From Nocardia vermiculata NBRC 100427 (GTDB lineage Bacteria; Actinomycetota; Actinomycetes; Mycobacteriales; Mycobacteriaceae), in the NCBI RefSeq assembly GCF_001613265.1, contig NZ_BDCA01000002.1, positions 124,001 to 188,000 on the forward strand: 64,000 nucleotides of DNA, written 5' to 3'. The notes below the pieces were generated by a model that searched no databases, had not been told where the DNA came from, and saw only the letters and a program-made list of their open reading frames with translations. Each line of letters starts with the position of its first letter. The first letter of the stretch is position 1. Both the position numbers and the translations under genes were made by a program. Shown one piece after another: positions 63,259 through 64,000 of the stretch.

Positions 63259-63831
63259 CTAGGCATCGGCCGGAATGGTCGGTACCAACTGTTCAGCAAG
63301 ACGGGTGGCGACGTCGCATGCTGGAGTATCACCAGTTTTCGACCCCGAAGGGGGGTTATCGATGGAGATCTCCATGCTGCCCCCCTTCATCTCCACATTC
63401 ATCATACAATCGGTGGTCATATCAGTCTTCGCAGCGTCGTGGTAAGTCAATGCCGGGCGACCGTCGACAGTGAGCTCTTGATACACCGCCCATTTTTTGT
63501 TAGCGCGCACCATATCCACAGTTATGTTCGTCGTGGCAAAGTTCGCACTGTATCCATTGGAGACAACCCACAAGCACCCCGTCCACCGGATGCCATCGGC
63601 CCCCTTCTGATCAGTCGGCGTCGACCGGTCGAGGAATCCCTCCGACTGCATCACCGACTCCGGCAGCTTGCACCCATCGAACGCGGTCGGCGCCTCGGGA
63701 GCGATCGTCGGTGAGGTGGACGTGGGCCCGGACGCCTCCGGCTCCGCATCACCCGAGCTGCACCCGGCCACGAGCACCACCGCACCGGCAGCAAGAACCG
63801 CACCCCGAACCAGTTTCCCCCAGCTGCTCAT
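63259..63831 (-). CDS. DUF3558 lipoprotein
   Basis: 190 residues: signal peptide with lipobox VAGC (Cys24), Ser/Thr/Pro linker, then DUF3558 with Cys pairs (DGCKLP, WTGCLW, TTDCMM, PACDVA). Nocardial DUF3558 genes often lie beside EspG/PPE-like genes. AGGAAAGGG precedes ATG 63831. Confidence 0.85.
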   Translation of the reverse strand: MSSWGKLVRGAVLAAGAVVLVAGCSSGDAEPEASGPTSTSPTIAPEAPTAFDGCKLPESVMQSEGFLDRSTPTDQKGADGIRWTGCLWVVSNGYSANFATTNITVDMVRANKKWAVYQELTVDGRPALTYHDAAKTDMTTDCMMNVEMKGGSMEISIDNPPSGSKTGDTPACDVATRLAEQLVPTIPADA

Positions 63832-64000
63832 CGCGCCCTTTCCTGCCGGTCCGTGGCTCAGAACGGGGCCCGGACCGGCTCTCCGCCCCCTTGAAGCTCG
63901 AATCGAACGGTACCGGCCACGCTGACACCACGCAAAGGAACCCAGACATACTCCGCGCTCCCCGCCCTGCTGGGCACACGATTTGACCCAGTCATCTCGG
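63832..64000. other. Window-edge DNA upstream of the T7SS locus
   Basis: No supported gene; probably holds the promoter of the minus-strand operon. No further signals seen. Confidence 0.3.

Noticed and set aside
1..64000. tRNA, rRNA, CRISPR array, insertion sequence or prophage
   Set aside because: No T-loop-like GGTTCGAATCC context with a cloverleaf, no regular spacer repeats, and no transposase or integrase motifs were seen by eye.

Overview
The window is high-GC actinobacterial DNA from the mycolic-acid group (Mycobacteriales), most likely Nocardia or a close relative. The support is a mycothiol S-conjugate amidase, an antigen-85-type mycolyltransferase, an MspA-type porin, EspG and WXG/PPE-like type VII secretion (T7SS) genes, a DUF3558 lipoprotein, and many genes whose start codon lies 6-8 nt after a TANNNT -10 element, as expected for leaderless mRNAs. 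From memory, the order thiolase, cbs, metB, greA, DUF4307, mca, DUF255 protein, hemolysin III, Z-prenyl synthase, coaA, glyA, phoH2, fum, glpX, DUF4245, xseB/xseA, lipid-droplet protein, ispH, DUF6542 follows M. tuberculosis Rv1074c-Rv1111c. About 19-55 kb is therefore a conserved backbone, and genes that break this order are accessory candidates.

Layout. 0-12.5 kb: an internally duplicated YhgE/Pip-type membrane protein; a hydrolase/CGNR-regulator divergent pair; a sugar ABC importer (binding protein and two permeases, no ATPase); CstA with its small YbdD partner; and an alkylation-repair operon (Ada-AlkA fusion plus Ogt). 12.5-19 kb: SbcC-SbcD nuclease, a repeat-bearing spacer, RmuC. 19-30 kb: isoprenoid, exonuclease VII and central-carbon genes (ispH, xseAB, glpX, fumC), an enolase-superfamily enzyme and a porin. 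29.4-29.6 kb: a 21-codon ORF for an amphipathic peptide. 30-35 kb: a monooxygenase/TetR pair with a palindromic operator, an EphG-like epoxide hydrolase, an LGFP lipoprotein, PhoH2 with a structured leader. 35-41 kb: glyA, then three tandem, mutually similar micro-ORFs (38, 32 and 35 codons) beside a DUF885 metallopeptidase-like gene, then coaA, the prenyl synthase and hemolysin III. 41-55 kb: membrane adenylate cyclase, DUF255 protein, mycolyltransferase-like esterase, mca, greA, transsulfuration genes metB and cbs, a lytic transglycosylase with a long leader that resembles a c-di-AMP riboswitch, and a thiolase. 55-58.2 kb: accessory toxin-antitoxin genes (orphan RHH antitoxin, RelE/Phd-type pair, MntA-HepT) and a TetR/quinone-reductase pair. 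58.4-63.8 kb: a T7SS-associated locus on the minus strand.

How genes work together: the transsulfuration genes metB and cbs lie near mca, which detoxifies conjugates of the cysteine-derived thiol mycothiol. glyA and the folate/one-carbon route, and coaA, supply core metabolism. Repair functions cluster (Ada-AlkA, Ogt, SbcCD, RmuC, XseAB). The end of the window encodes probable T7SS substrates with an EspG chaperone, but the secretion core (Ecc proteins, mycosin) is not in the window. No tRNA, rRNA, CRISPR array or insertion sequence was recognised. The strongest candidate for something undescribed is the micro-peptide array at 36,853-37,386.
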